Made by a program: the position numbers and the translations under genes
Part shown: piece after piece, positions 50,686 to 58,544 of the stretch
Layout of the letters: every line of letters starts with the position of its first letter
How positions within the stretch are numbered: the stretch's first letter is position 1
Notes under the pieces: generated by a model
Database searches by the model: none
Told to the model about the DNA's origin: nothing
The model's input: only the letters and a program-made list of their open reading frames with translations
Source: FEN-1191 sp964528845
Lineage (GTDB): Bacteria > Pseudomonadota > Gammaproteobacteria > Steroidobacterales > Steroidobacteraceae
DNA length: 64,000 bases
NCBI GenBank assembly: GCA_964528845.1
Contig: CAZGVE010000002.1
Span: 62,001 to 126,000 of the forward strand
Direction: 5' to 3'

Positions 50686-51834
50686 CTAGAACCGTACCGC
50701 GACCTGGAAGTGCATCTCGTTGTAGGCCTGCCCGCCGTCTCGAGTCGCATCGGTATGGTTGCCATCCAGCTTCAGTGCGACCTGGGGCGTGAGGTCGTAG
50801 CGCACACCGATGAGTTCGCGCTGGTAGGACTTTCCGCCCTGCAGGTACTGGAAGTAGCCGTCGTCCTGCGACAACCGGTCGGACTCGTAGCGCGCCAGCG
50901 GAGTGATCAGTCCGAAGAAGGTGTAGTTCGCCTCCGCGTACCAGGCGCTGCTCGAGTGACTGGGCCCGGATCCGTCATGGGCACGGTTCTGGAAGCCATA
51001 GTACTCGCCGAGCAGCTCCCAGTTTCCCGGTGTCCAGTGGAAGAATCCGCCGATCACCTTGACATTGGTCGCGGCGGTCATGACGCCACTGACGAAATTG
51101 TCGACCTGCTCGTCGAAACCATGCAGGCCGATCCATAGCGTGTCGAGCGCTCCGCCTCGAAACTCATATCCGAGTCGCCCGCCGAACGCAGTGTGTGCAT
51201 CCGCATTGCCCTCGTTCTGCATGTCGAGGGCGCCGTCGAGGATACGCTGTCCGTTGCCGAGGTAGGCGTCATAGGTGATTCGGCCAGGTCCGTGGGCAGC
51301 TCGACCGGTGGCCCAGAGCCCGTCCATGTGCGCCGGCAGTATTCCGCCGTGGTCCTCGAAGGCGACGAATTGCGGCCGCATGACCGTTGGCTGCAGTTGC
51401 GCGCCGTGGTGAAAGGCGGTGTTCCAGTAGCCGTACGGCGTGTGGAAGCGGCCGATCCAGACGGTCACGTCGTCGTTGAACACATACCCGACCTGCAGGC
51501 GCTCGATGTCGATCACCGGCTGGCCATTGCTCTCGCCCGGCGCATGCCAGTCGTCGAATTCGACCACATCCTCCATCAGCGCGCGAATGTGATCTGACAG
51601 ACTGGGTGCGAGATAGAGGTCCAGATTATCGAGCTTGAACCCCGTGTTTCCTTCCGGAGCGTTCTGCTGGCCGGTCGCGGTGTAGTAGACGGAGGCAAAG
51701 CCGTGCAGTGCGAGACCCTCGACGTCGGCGCGTGCCGGAGCCTGCAACGCCAGCGCTCCCAGCAGCAGCCACGCGGTGATGCGGGAGGGCCAAAGCGGCC
51801 GCTTGAGAAGCTTGCGAGTGCTCACGGTTTGCAT
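50686..51834 (-). CDS. Outer-membrane beta-barrel (porin-like) protein
   Basis: This 382-residue protein has a signal peptide (about 1-36, ending QAPARA). Alternating amphipathic strands fill the rest, and it ends with the C-terminal Phe signature FQVAVRF used by BamA. Typical strand text is LHGFASVYYTATGQ, GRLGYEFRG and YAEANYTFFGLITPLARYE. The substrate is not known. It starts inside the 3' end of the SCO1-like gene (13-base overlap) and is followed after 13 bases by the PstS-like gene. Confidence 0.85.
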   Translation of the reverse strand: MQTVSTRKLLKRPLWPSRITAWLLLGALALQAPARADVEGLALHGFASVYYTATGQQNAPEGNTGFKLDNLDLYLAPSLSDHIRALMEDVVEFDDWHAPGESNGQPVIDIERLQVGYVFNDDVTVWIGRFHTPYGYWNTAFHHGAQLQPTVMRPQFVAFEDHGGILPAHMDGLWATGRAAHGPGRITYDAYLGNGQRILDGALDMQNEGNADAHTAFGGRLGYEFRGGALDTLWIGLHGFDEQVDNFVSGVMTAATNVKVIGGFFHWTPGNWELLGEYYGFQNRAHDGSGPSHSSSAWYAEANYTFFGLITPLARYESDRLSQDDGYFQYLQGGKSYQRELIGVRYDLTPQVALKLDGNHTDATRDGGQAYNEMHFQVAVRF

Positions 51835-52454
51835 TCCCCTGGATCGGATGAAGGACAGGTAATGGACGTCGTCCGGAAGAAGTCCTGATTGCGCGTTGCC
51901 CAGTCCAGGCTTCCCGCGATCTGACCGCCGGGCGCGATCCGCAGGATCCTGAAGTCGTGTACAACGTGCTCGTCGTAGCGCCACGACGGGAAGTTGAGGT
52001 CCTGCGCGAGCTGTCGTGTCGCTGCGCTGCTGCCAGTGAGAAAATGCCAGTTGGTGCGCAGGAAATGGTGGTGCTGCCGGTAGATCGTCCAGGTACCGGG
52101 GCTGTCGACCGCCGGGTCATAGCTGATCACGATCACTTCGATTGGCGTACCGGCGTGATCGGCGCTCTGCTGCAGCTCCTCGAGTCGATGCAGCGCGTAG
52201 CTGCAGACCTCGCGGCAGGTGGAGTACGCCATCGTCAGCAGCACGGTCCGGTCGCGCCAGTCTGACAGCCGCGTGCTCGCGCCATGCTCGTCCTGCCATT
52301 CGAGCCCGGAATCATCGCCCCACGTCGCAGTGCGCGGTGATGCGGCACCTGTTCCGGGCAGGCACAGTGCCAGCGCGAACGGCACGTACAGCAGCGCGCG
52401 CCGTGGCCACGCGTTGCCGAGGCAGGAAATCCAACGCTGGAATGTTGCCGACAT
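51822..52454 (-). CDS. SCO1/SenC-family copper-binding thioredoxin-fold protein
   Basis: This 210-residue protein has an N-terminal signal or anchor helix (about 18-38) and a periplasmic thioredoxin fold. The copper/redox pair Cys80 and Cys84 (YSTCREVCSYAL) and the distal His166 (HVVHDFRI) match SCO proteins. They deliver copper to cytochrome oxidase or act as thiol reductases. No oxidase genes are close, so a redox-sensing or copper role inside this signalling operon is possible. It is the first gene of the porin/PstS-like/CheA-like operon. Confidence 0.87.
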   Translation of the reverse strand: MSATFQRWISCLGNAWPRRALLYVPFALALCLPGTGAASPRTATWGDDSGLEWQDEHGASTRLSDWRDRTVLLTMAYSTCREVCSYALHRLEELQQSADHAGTPIEVIVISYDPAVDSPGTWTIYRQHHHFLRTNWHFLTGSSAATRQLAQDLNFPSWRYDEHVVHDFRILRIAPGGQIAGSLDWATRNQDFFRTTSITCPSSDPGECKP

Positions 52455-52744
52455 GGTCCCGTCCCTTTGCTCAACGCGATGACGGTGCCTGCACGCGCGA
52501 GCGAGCTAAGCGGTCATCCTGGTTGAGGCGGGGAGCAGGCCTCGGAGGGCCCGTACGGCAGCCTATCGGGGCCGCACGAGGTGCGCGGCGGAGATTGTGG
52601 CCTTCATATCAGTGGGCCGCGTCTCCGCTTACCCAGGATTGTCGGCCGGTTCGGTGAAAACATAAGGTGATTGAAGTCACCGGTTGAAGAAGTCGTAGCG
52701 CACCGCGTCCGACGCTGCGACGCAGCGCGAAGCCCCGGGTGGTG
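52455..52744. other. 290-bp leader between the ANTAR gene and the SCO1-like operon
   Basis: No gene is seen here. The stretch would be the leader of the SCO1-porin-kinase operon on the minus strand. It contains a dyad GTGA-N6-TCAC. No clear paired hexaloop stems of the ANTAR target type (A at loop position 1, G at position 4) were found by eye. Confidence 0.55.
52666..52681. promoter_or_regulatory. GTGA-N6-TCAC dyad (CRP/Clp-like site or hexaloop stem)
   Basis: GGTGATTGAAGTCACC has perfect 5-bp arms around a 6-nt centre. The half sites match the CRP/Vfr/Clp consensus GTGA-N6-TCAC. It lies 212 bases upstream of the SCO1-like start. As RNA it would be a hexaloop hairpin. Confidence 0.45.
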
Positions 52745-53350
52745 TCAGGGGCGCAGCTGCTGACCGCTCGTCTCTGCTTTCCAGATCTCGTTGGCGAGAC
52801 TCGTGTGATTCTCGGTGCCGACCAGCACCTGGCGTGCGACCTCGCTGACCCGCAGGCGCTGCGAGCGCGAGTAGCTGCGCAGCCGCTCGAATGCGTCATC
52901 GCGCAGCAGGTGATAGCGCTCCATCAGGATACCGACCACGACCCCGACCATCCGGTTTTCTTCCACCGAGCTGCTCAGTCTATCGGCATGCTGCGCCTGT
53001 CCGGCGGTAGCCCGGGCCTCGCGGTCCGCGATGCTGATCGCCGCTGCGAGGCTCAGCATCTCGACCGGCGCCACGAAGAATCCGCTGGCACCCGCTTCCA
53101 CAGCGGCCGCCAGCGTCGCGGCGGAATCGCCGCCTGCGATGACCAGGAATGGCCGCTGCGGTGCGCGGGCCGCCGCCGCCGTATCGACCAGCCACACCGC
53201 GCCGCCGGAGCTGTGCCACTGCGGGTCGATGTCCGCGGCGCGTTGCACCTGGAACCCGCGCTGTCGCAGGCACGCAATCAGCTCGTCCCAGTGAGCGGCG
53301 TCGCTCGCGTCTACCAGGATCTGCGGCGCGCATTGGGCCGCTGGCGGCAC
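52745..53350 (-). CDS. ANTAR-domain transcription antiterminator (AmiR/NasT-like)
   Basis: This 201-residue protein has a pseudo-receiver domain (about 9-110; VWLVDTAA and FLVIAGGD present, the acidic pocket incomplete). A helical linker follows, then a C-terminal ANTAR domain (MVGVVVGILMERYHLLRDDAFERLRSYSRSQRLRVSEVARQVL, about 133-175). ANTAR proteins bind nascent RNA and prevent termination. The GTG start at 53350 is preceded one base upstream by a 6-bp GC hairpin that buries the Shine-Dalgarno-like GGGG. It lies between the HK/RR pair and the SCO1-like operon. Confidence 0.88.
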   Translation of the reverse strand: MPPAAQCAPQILVDASDAAHWDELIACLRQRGFQVQRAADIDPQWHSSGGAVWLVDTAAAARAPQRPFLVIAGGDSAATLAAAVEAGASGFFVAPVEMLSLAAAISIADREARATAGQAQHADRLSSSVEENRMVGVVVGILMERYHLLRDDAFERLRSYSRSQRLRVSEVARQVLVGTENHTSLANEIWKAETSGQQLRP

Positions 53351-53366
53351 GCGGGGCGTTCCCCGC
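53351..53366 (-). promoter_or_regulatory. Hairpin directly before the ANTAR start codon
   Basis: On the minus strand GCGGGG-AACG-CCCCGC forms a perfect 6-bp stem with a tetraloop. It ends immediately before the GTG start and sequesters the only Shine-Dalgarno-like purines. Confidence 0.55.
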
Positions 53367-53402
53367 CGCGCTCTCGGTCCGTCTATAGCGTGCGATATGG
53401 GG

Positions 53403-53422
53403 AAAATACTCCTGTGCAGGAG
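53403..53422 (-). terminator. Weak intrinsic terminator between the response regulator and ANTAR genes
   Basis: On the minus strand CTCCT-GCAC-AGGAG is followed at once by TATTTT. It lies one base after the response regulator stop codon. The stem is short, so it may be leaky. Confidence 0.45.
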
Positions 53423-53423
53423 G

Positions 53424-53867
53424 TCAAGCGCACTGATCCGCCGGCGGCGGCGACACGATCAGCAGGTAATACTCGAGCATGCGCGCCAGTTGCAGGAAAT
53501 GCTGGCTGGTGTGGGATTTGATGATGTATCCGGCGACGTGTCCGTCGTAAGCGGCCGTGCGGTCCCGATCATTGTCCGATGTCGTGAGCACGAACACGAC
53601 CGTGCGCTGCAGCGCCGGGGTGTTGCGGAGCTCTCGGATCAGTCCGAGGCCGTCGAGTCGCGGCATGCGGATATCCACCAGCAGCAGATAGGGTGGCTGC
53701 AGCCTGGTTCGGCCGTTGGTTCCTTTCAGGATCTCCAGGGCTTCGACGCCGTCGCGGGCCCGTACCACCGGGTTCGCGATCTTCGCGCCGGCGAGGCCGC
53801 GCATCACCGTCGCGGCGTCGATGTCGTCGTCTTCGACCAGCAGGATCTTGATCGTCTCCAGGTCCAT
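53424..53867 (-). CDS. Rcp1-like single-domain response regulator
   Basis: This 147-residue receiver domain starts at ATG 53867 (MDLETIKILLVEDDDIDAATVMRGL). The acidic triplet Glu-Asp-Asp, phospho-Asp65 in LLLVDIRMPRLDGL, Thr in FVLTTSD and Lys in GYIIKSHT are intact. The long loop before the phospho-Asp (KGTNGRTRLQPPY) is typical of Rcp1-type regulators partnered with phytochrome-like or PAS kinases. It follows the histidine kinase gene by 8 bases, so the two form a cognate pair. Confidence 0.93.
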   Translation of the reverse strand: MDLETIKILLVEDDDIDAATVMRGLAGAKIANPVVRARDGVEALEILKGTNGRTRLQPPYLLLVDIRMPRLDGLGLIRELRNTPALQRTVVFVLTTSDNDRDRTAAYDGHVAGYIIKSHTSQHFLQLARMLEYYLLIVSPPPADQCA

Positions 53868-53875
53868 TCGTGTTC

Positions 53876-55357
53876 CTACTCGGTGGTCCCGCATGCCGGC
53901 CAGTCGAACCAGAAATGCGCGCCGCGCCCGCGCGCAGGCTCGATGCCGCAGCCGCCTCCCATCTTGCCGACAACCTTGCGCACCAGCGCCAGTCCCATGC
54001 CGCTGCCTTCCACCGCATCGCGCGGCTGCAGCGTGCGGAACATCTCGAAGATGACACCGTGGTATTCGTTGGCGATTCCGGGGCCGTCATCGATCACCGA
54101 GAATCTTGTCCACGCGCCGCGCGGCATGGCCGACACCGTGACCGTGCCACCGGGCCGGTCATGATGCTTGATCGCGTTGCCGATCAGATTGTGCAGCACG
54201 AGCTCGAGCGGCACGCGCGTCACGTGGATGCTCTGCAGCGACAGGTCGCAGCGGATCTGGAAGCCCGCGGGAACGTGCAGCGTTGCCGCGATGTCCGCCA
54301 CCAGAGTCGCCGCGCTGACGGCTGTGCCGGTCGGCTCATCGGCGCGGCCGGCGCGTGCGAAGTCGCGCACGTCGTTGAGCAGCCGATGCATGCGCTCGAT
54401 GCGCGCCTGGATCAGCGCCAGCCGGCTACGCGTCTCCGGGCACAGCGAGCGGTCGTCCTCAAGGATCCACTGCGCCACCGCCGCCACGCCGGTGAGTGGT
54501 GCGCGAAGGTCGTGCGAAGCGGTGTACACGAATTCGTCCAGCTCGCGGTTCATCAGCGCCAGTTCGGCGCTGCTGCGGCGCAGTTCCCGCTCGTGCTGCC
54601 TGCGCTCTGAAATGTCACGCATCACCTTGGAAGCTCCGATGATCACGCCTTTGCGGTCGCGGATCGGCGAGATCGTCAACGACACCTCGACCAGCGTGCC
54701 ATCCTTCCTGCGCCGTACCGTCTCGAAGTGCGCGACCCGCAGGCCGTTCCTGATGCGCTCCAGGATCACCGCTTCTTCCTCGACGCGGTCTTCCGGAATC
54801 AGCCGCAGCACGGGCTGGCCGAGCATTTCCTCGGCCGTGTAGCCGAGCAGCCGCTCAGCGCCTGGGTTCCAGCTGGTGACCACGCCGTCGAGAGTCTTGC
54901 CGATGATGGCGTCGTCGGCAGAGGCGACCAGCGCAGCCATCTGCTGCAGCGCTTCCTCGGCGCGCCTGCGCTCGCTGATATCGATGATCGAGGCCAGCGT
55001 GAACAACCCCTGCGGTGACTCGAGTGGCTTCAGGCCGATCTCGATTGGGACCTCGACGCCGTCCTTGCGCACGCCATACAGTTCACGGCCGGCGCCCATC
55101 GGACGCGTCACGGGTTTTGCCAGGAAGCGCGCCACCTGCCCGCGATGCTCGGCGCGGAAATGCTGCGGTACGAGCAACTCAATCGGCCTGCCTATCAATT
55201 CCGAGCGCGCGTAGCCGAACATCTGCTCGGCCCTCGCGTTCACGAGGGTGATGATGCCCCCGTGATCGGCCATCACGATCGCATCGGGCGCCCCCTCAAC
55301 GATGAGCTCGAACCAGTTGATCGACTGCTGGTTCTCAGCAAGTGATGTCGATGTCAT
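53876..55357 (-). CDS. PAS-PAS sensor histidine kinase
   Basis: This 493-residue kinase has no transmembrane segment and is probably soluble. It has two PAS domains (about 18-130 and 140-255), each followed by a PAC-type ISERR segment. HisKA has phospho-His282 (YTASHDLRAPL). HATPase has N box LHNLIGNAIKHHDRP, DDGPGI and GSGMGLALVRKV. The kinase-then-Rcp1 arrangement resembles bacteriophytochrome-type systems, but no GAF/PHY domain is present, so the input is likely redox, oxygen or a small ligand. The first 40 bases of the gene are duplicated across the adjacent gap. Confidence 0.94.
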   Translation of the reverse strand: MTSTSLAENQQSINWFELIVEGAPDAIVMADHGGIITLVNARAEQMFGYARSELIGRPIELLVPQHFRAEHRGQVARFLAKPVTRPMGAGRELYGVRKDGVEVPIEIGLKPLESPQGLFTLASIIDISERRRAEEALQQMAALVASADDAIIGKTLDGVVTSWNPGAERLLGYTAEEMLGQPVLRLIPEDRVEEEAVILERIRNGLRVAHFETVRRRKDGTLVEVSLTISPIRDRKGVIIGASKVMRDISERRQHERELRRSSAELALMNRELDEFVYTASHDLRAPLTGVAAVAQWILEDDRSLCPETRSRLALIQARIERMHRLLNDVRDFARAGRADEPTGTAVSAATLVADIAATLHVPAGFQIRCDLSLQSIHVTRVPLELVLHNLIGNAIKHHDRPGGTVTVSAMPRGAWTRFSVIDDGPGIANEYHGVIFEMFRTLQPRDAVEGSGMGLALVRKVVGKMGGGCGIEPARGRGAHFWFDWPACGTTE

Positions 55358-55527
55358 GAAGCTAATCCTGCANNNNNNNNNNNNNNNNNNNNNNNNNNNN
55401 NNNNNNNNNNNNNNNNNNNNNNNNNNNNNNNNNNNNNNNNNNNNNNNNNNNNNNNNNNNNNNNNNNNNNNNNTGATCGACTGCTGGTTCTCAGCAAGTGA
55501 TGTCGATGTCATGAAGCTAATCCTGCA
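55318..55527. repeat. Identical 55-bp sequence on both sides of a 100-N gap (contig overlap artefact)
   Basis: The 55 bases at 55318-55372 recur exactly at 55473-55527, with only N bases (55373-55472) between. An exact overlap of 55 bases equals a common de Bruijn k-mer length. This points to two contigs that share a k-mer and were scaffolded instead of merged. The duplicated segment contains the start of the PAS kinase. Confidence 0.9.
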
Positions 55528-55816
55528 CCACATAATGATTCTCGCATGGGAAGCAGTCTCAGAGTGCGAAGCGGCTCGCGCAATGGCATAGGTAGATCTT
55601 GTAGGTTGCTGCGAGCCAGCAAGAACAGTTGTTCGAATGACATCTCGGACTCTGCGGATCAGAATGCCATCGAGCTGAGACACACGCGAAGATGCTGGAC
55701 TGCATCAATCGCGGTGGGGGATTGCGTCACAGTCGCGGCTCGATCCGCGCTGCTTCAGAATTCTGATTTGCGGCCGACATGATCAATACGCACCATTGAC
55801 GGCGCGCGGAGCCCGA
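55528..55816. other. 289-bp divergent intergenic region
   Basis: This lies between the minus-strand PAS kinase and the plus-strand MHYT-GGDEF-EAL gene. Short frames here lack ribosome binding sites and recognisable features. It is less GC-rich than the genes and must hold both promoters, but no well-spaced pair of hexamers was found. Confidence 0.5.
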
Positions 55817-57931
55817 GTGCCCATCGCTTACAACCCGTGGCTCGTTGCGCTCTCGATCGCTGTTGCGATACTGGTGTCCTTTACTTCGCTGCGGCTCGCC
55901 GCGAGGGTTGCCGAATCCCAAGGGATCGTCAGCAGGGCGTGGCTGATCCTGGGTGCGATCTCGATGGGGACTGGCATATGGGCCATGCATTTCGTCGGCA
56001 TGCTGGCTCTCGCGCTACCCATCCAGCTGCGCTACGACGTCGGCCTCACGCTCGCTTCGCTCGGAACGGCAGTAGTGACGTCCGGGTTTGCGATCCGCAT
56101 CGCGAGCCGCCCAAGGCTTGGTCTGGCGCGCCATCTGCTCTGCAGCCTGATCATGGGACTCGGCATCGTCGGCATGCACTATCTCGGCATGAGTTCGATC
56201 AGGATCGTGCCGGCCATCGCCTACGATCGCTCCCTGGTCGCCGCGTCGATAGCGATTGCTTTGACAGCCTCGTACATCGCGCTGTGGTTGACTTTCAGTC
56301 TGCGCAGCGGCACGCATCGACACCTGTGGATCGCGCGGCTCGGCGGAGCGGTCGTGATGGGGGTCGCCATCGCCGGAATGCATTACACCGGTATGGCGGC
56401 CTCGATCATTCAGCCCGGAGCCTTCTGCCGTAGCGGGGTGGCGCTCAACGATCTCTGGGTCGCAATCTCGGTGGCAGTCGCTGCGCTCGGACTGCTGACG
56501 ATCACCCTGGTCACGTCCATCTTCGACGCACATCTGGCGGCGCGCGCGCGCCTGCACGCACGGCGCCTGCACCAGGTCAACGAGCGTCTGCGGTACCAGG
56601 CTAGCCACGATCCTCTGACCACACTGCCGAACCGTGCACTGTTCATCGAGCGCCTGCGCAAGACCATGGAGTTTCCGGCGACCGAGCCCTCGGCAGTCGC
56701 CGTGATGCTGATTGACCTGGACCGCTTCAAGGCGGTGAATGACTCGCTCGGTCACAGCTTCGGGGACGCGATCCTGAGGGAGGTGTCTGCGCGGCTACGC
56801 CAGATCACCGGCGGGGCCGGTCTGGTCGCCCGTCTCGGGGGCGACGAGTTCCTGGTACTCGCGAAGGTCGAGGAGACTCGGGAGGTCGCGCGGATCGCCA
56901 ATCAGATCGTCCGACGGCTGGCTGAGACCTACTGCATCGGTCCGCACGAGCTGTACCTCGGAGCCAGCGTCGGCGTCACGACCTATCCTTTCGACAACTC
57001 CGAGGCCGACGTGCTGATTTCCCATGCCGATGAAGCGATGTACGACATCAAGCATAGCGGCGGCAACGGCGTGCGATTCTTCGTTCCCGGCACCAGCGTG
57101 TTCACGATGGCGCGCATCGAACTGGAACGCGACCTGCGCCACGCCGTCGAGCTGCGTCAGCTCGAGCTGCACTACCAGCCCCAGGTCGATATCGCCAGCG
57201 GACGGATCCGGGGAGTGGAGGCATTGGTGCGCTGGCGTCATCCCCGGCACGGCTGGATTTCGCCCGTCGATTTCATTCCGCTGGCGGAGAGCAGCGACCT
57301 GATCGTGGAAATCGGGCGGTGGATCCTCGGCGAGGCGTGCCGGCAGGCGCACGCATGGCATCTCGAAGGTCTGACGGACATCAGTGTGGCGGTCAACCTG
57401 TCGGCGCGCCAGTTCAGGCAGCCGGATCTGCTCGCGACCATCCTGAACGCGGTCACGGCCAACAGTCTTGAGCCGAGCCACCTCGACCTCGAACTGACCG
57501 AGTCGCTCGTGATGTCCGATGCCGACCGCTCGATAGAGAGTCTCGAGCAGCTGCATGGCGCCGGCTTCCAGATCGCGGTCGACGATTTCGGAACCGGCTA
57601 TTCCTCGATGAGCTACCTCAAGCGCCTGCCGGTACGCAAACTCAAGATCGACCGCAGCTTCATCAGCGACCTGGGTACCGACCTCAAGAGCGAGTCCATC
57701 GTACGCTCCGTGATCGCTCTGGCGCATGGCCTTGGAATGGTGGTGATCGCGGAGGGCGTGGAGACCGCCCGGCAACTCGAATGCCTGCACGACTTCGAAT
57801 GCGATCAGTATCAGGGCTATCTGTTCAGCCGCCCGCGCAATGCGGCGGACATCGTCGAGCTGCTGCGCCGCCAGCCGGTGCCGCTGGCAGAGCCTGCGGT
57901 CTACCAGCGGCGACTGGGGTTCATCGGCTGA
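55817..57931 (+). CDS. MHYT-GGDEF-EAL membrane protein (c-di-GMP turnover)
   Basis: This 704-residue protein has an N-terminal integral MHYT sensor with seven helices. Its three signatures are MHFVGM (57-62), MHYLGM (120-125) and MHYTGM (188-193); MHYT domains are proposed to bind copper and sense O2, CO or NO. The GGDEF motif is intact (341-345) but has no RxxD inhibitory site. The EAL domain keeps EAL (468-470), NLSARQF, ELTES, DDFGTGYSS, KIDRSF and EGVET, so it is probably an active phosphodiesterase. The GTG at 55817 has GGAG upstream; a TTG at 55796 is the alternative. Confidence 0.93.
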   Translation: MPIAYNPWLVALSIAVAILVSFTSLRLAARVAESQGIVSRAWLILGAISMGTGIWAMHFVGMLALALPIQLRYDVGLTLASLGTAVVTSGFAIRIASRPRLGLARHLLCSLIMGLGIVGMHYLGMSSIRIVPAIAYDRSLVAASIAIALTASYIALWLTFSLRSGTHRHLWIARLGGAVVMGVAIAGMHYTGMAASIIQPGAFCRSGVALNDLWVAISVAVAALGLLTITLVTSIFDAHLAARARLHARRLHQVNERLRYQASHDPLTTLPNRALFIERLRKTMEFPATEPSAVAVMLIDLDRFKAVNDSLGHSFGDAILREVSARLRQITGGAGLVARLGGDEFLVLAKVEETREVARIANQIVRRLAETYCIGPHELYLGASVGVTTYPFDNSEADVLISHADEAMYDIKHSGGNGVRFFVPGTSVFTMARIELERDLRHAVELRQLELHYQPQVDIASGRIRGVEALVRWRHPRHGWISPVDFIPLAESSDLIVEIGRWILGEACRQAHAWHLEGLTDISVAVNLSARQFRQPDLLATILNAVTANSLEPSHLDLELTESLVMSDADRSIESLEQLHGAGFQIAVDDFGTGYSSMSYLKRLPVRKLKIDRSFISDLGTDLKSESIVRSVIALAHGLGMVVIAEGVETARQLECLHDFECDQYQGYLFSRPRNAADIVELLRRQPVPLAEPAVYQRRLGFIG

Positions 57932-57943
57932 GGGGTCATGTAA

Positions 57944-58519
57944 AAACTCAACAAAAACAATTACTTGATATCTTCAGGGCACGATCCGCAGTTCTCGAGC
58001 ATCGAGGAGTACCTCGGGCGCAATACCGCACAGTATTATCAGGTCCTGGCCGACGTAGGACAGGGCGCCTGGCATCCGGACTACGACGTACTCCCGTGGC
58101 TCAGGTTCTGCCTGACCGCGCATTTCAGGCAGGCGGAGACCCTGTTGCGACGATCCCAGGAATCCGGGCGCCTGTGGAATGAGCTGGAGGCGGAAGTCGG
58201 CCGCCGCGGACTGCAGGAACGGACACTGCTCGCGCTGCATGATGCCGCGCGCGGCCATCGCGTCCGCAATGCCACCTACCGGCATGCAGCTGAAATTTCC
58301 GAAGCCCTCGCCAGCCGCGATCTCGCAACGCTGGTCGCCGCGGGACTGCTGGAAGCGGAAGGCGAGAAGCGCGGGCGCTGCTACACGGCCGGCGAATGGC
58401 TTCGGCGCGTGCGCGCGCAGACGCGCCTGCCGCAGGTCCAGACGGATCCGTTCTCCGGCGCGGTCGTGCGCGAAGAGCCCGCACCTTACGTCGCCACCGC
58501 AGGCGCGCTCCGTGCCTGA
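57944..58519 (+). pseudogene. Fic family protein remnant (C-terminal part only)
   Basis: The frame encodes the C-terminal region of a Fic-type AMP-transferase: SSIEEYLGRNTAQYYQVLADVG, DVLPWLRFCLTAHFRQAETLLRR and a winged-helix-like end. The Fic active-site loop HPFxxGNGR and everything before it are missing. Homology begins right after a short AT-rich stretch (57941-57975) behind the GGDEF/EAL stop. The only possible start is a TTG at 57965. A deletion or recombination has probably removed the 5' half. A functional short protein cannot be excluded. Confidence 0.75.
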
Positions 58520-58544
58520 TGACCCACCTGAGAGGCGCACCAGC

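Noticed and set aside
52455..52744. ANTAR dual-hexaloop RNA target
   Set aside because: One hexaloop stem is present, but its loop lacks A at position 1 and G at position 4, and no paired second stem with a terminator was found.
55546..55782. Possible 78-residue protein in the kinase/GGDEF intergenic region
   Set aside because: No ribosome binding site, biased Ser/Arg composition and no recognisable motif.
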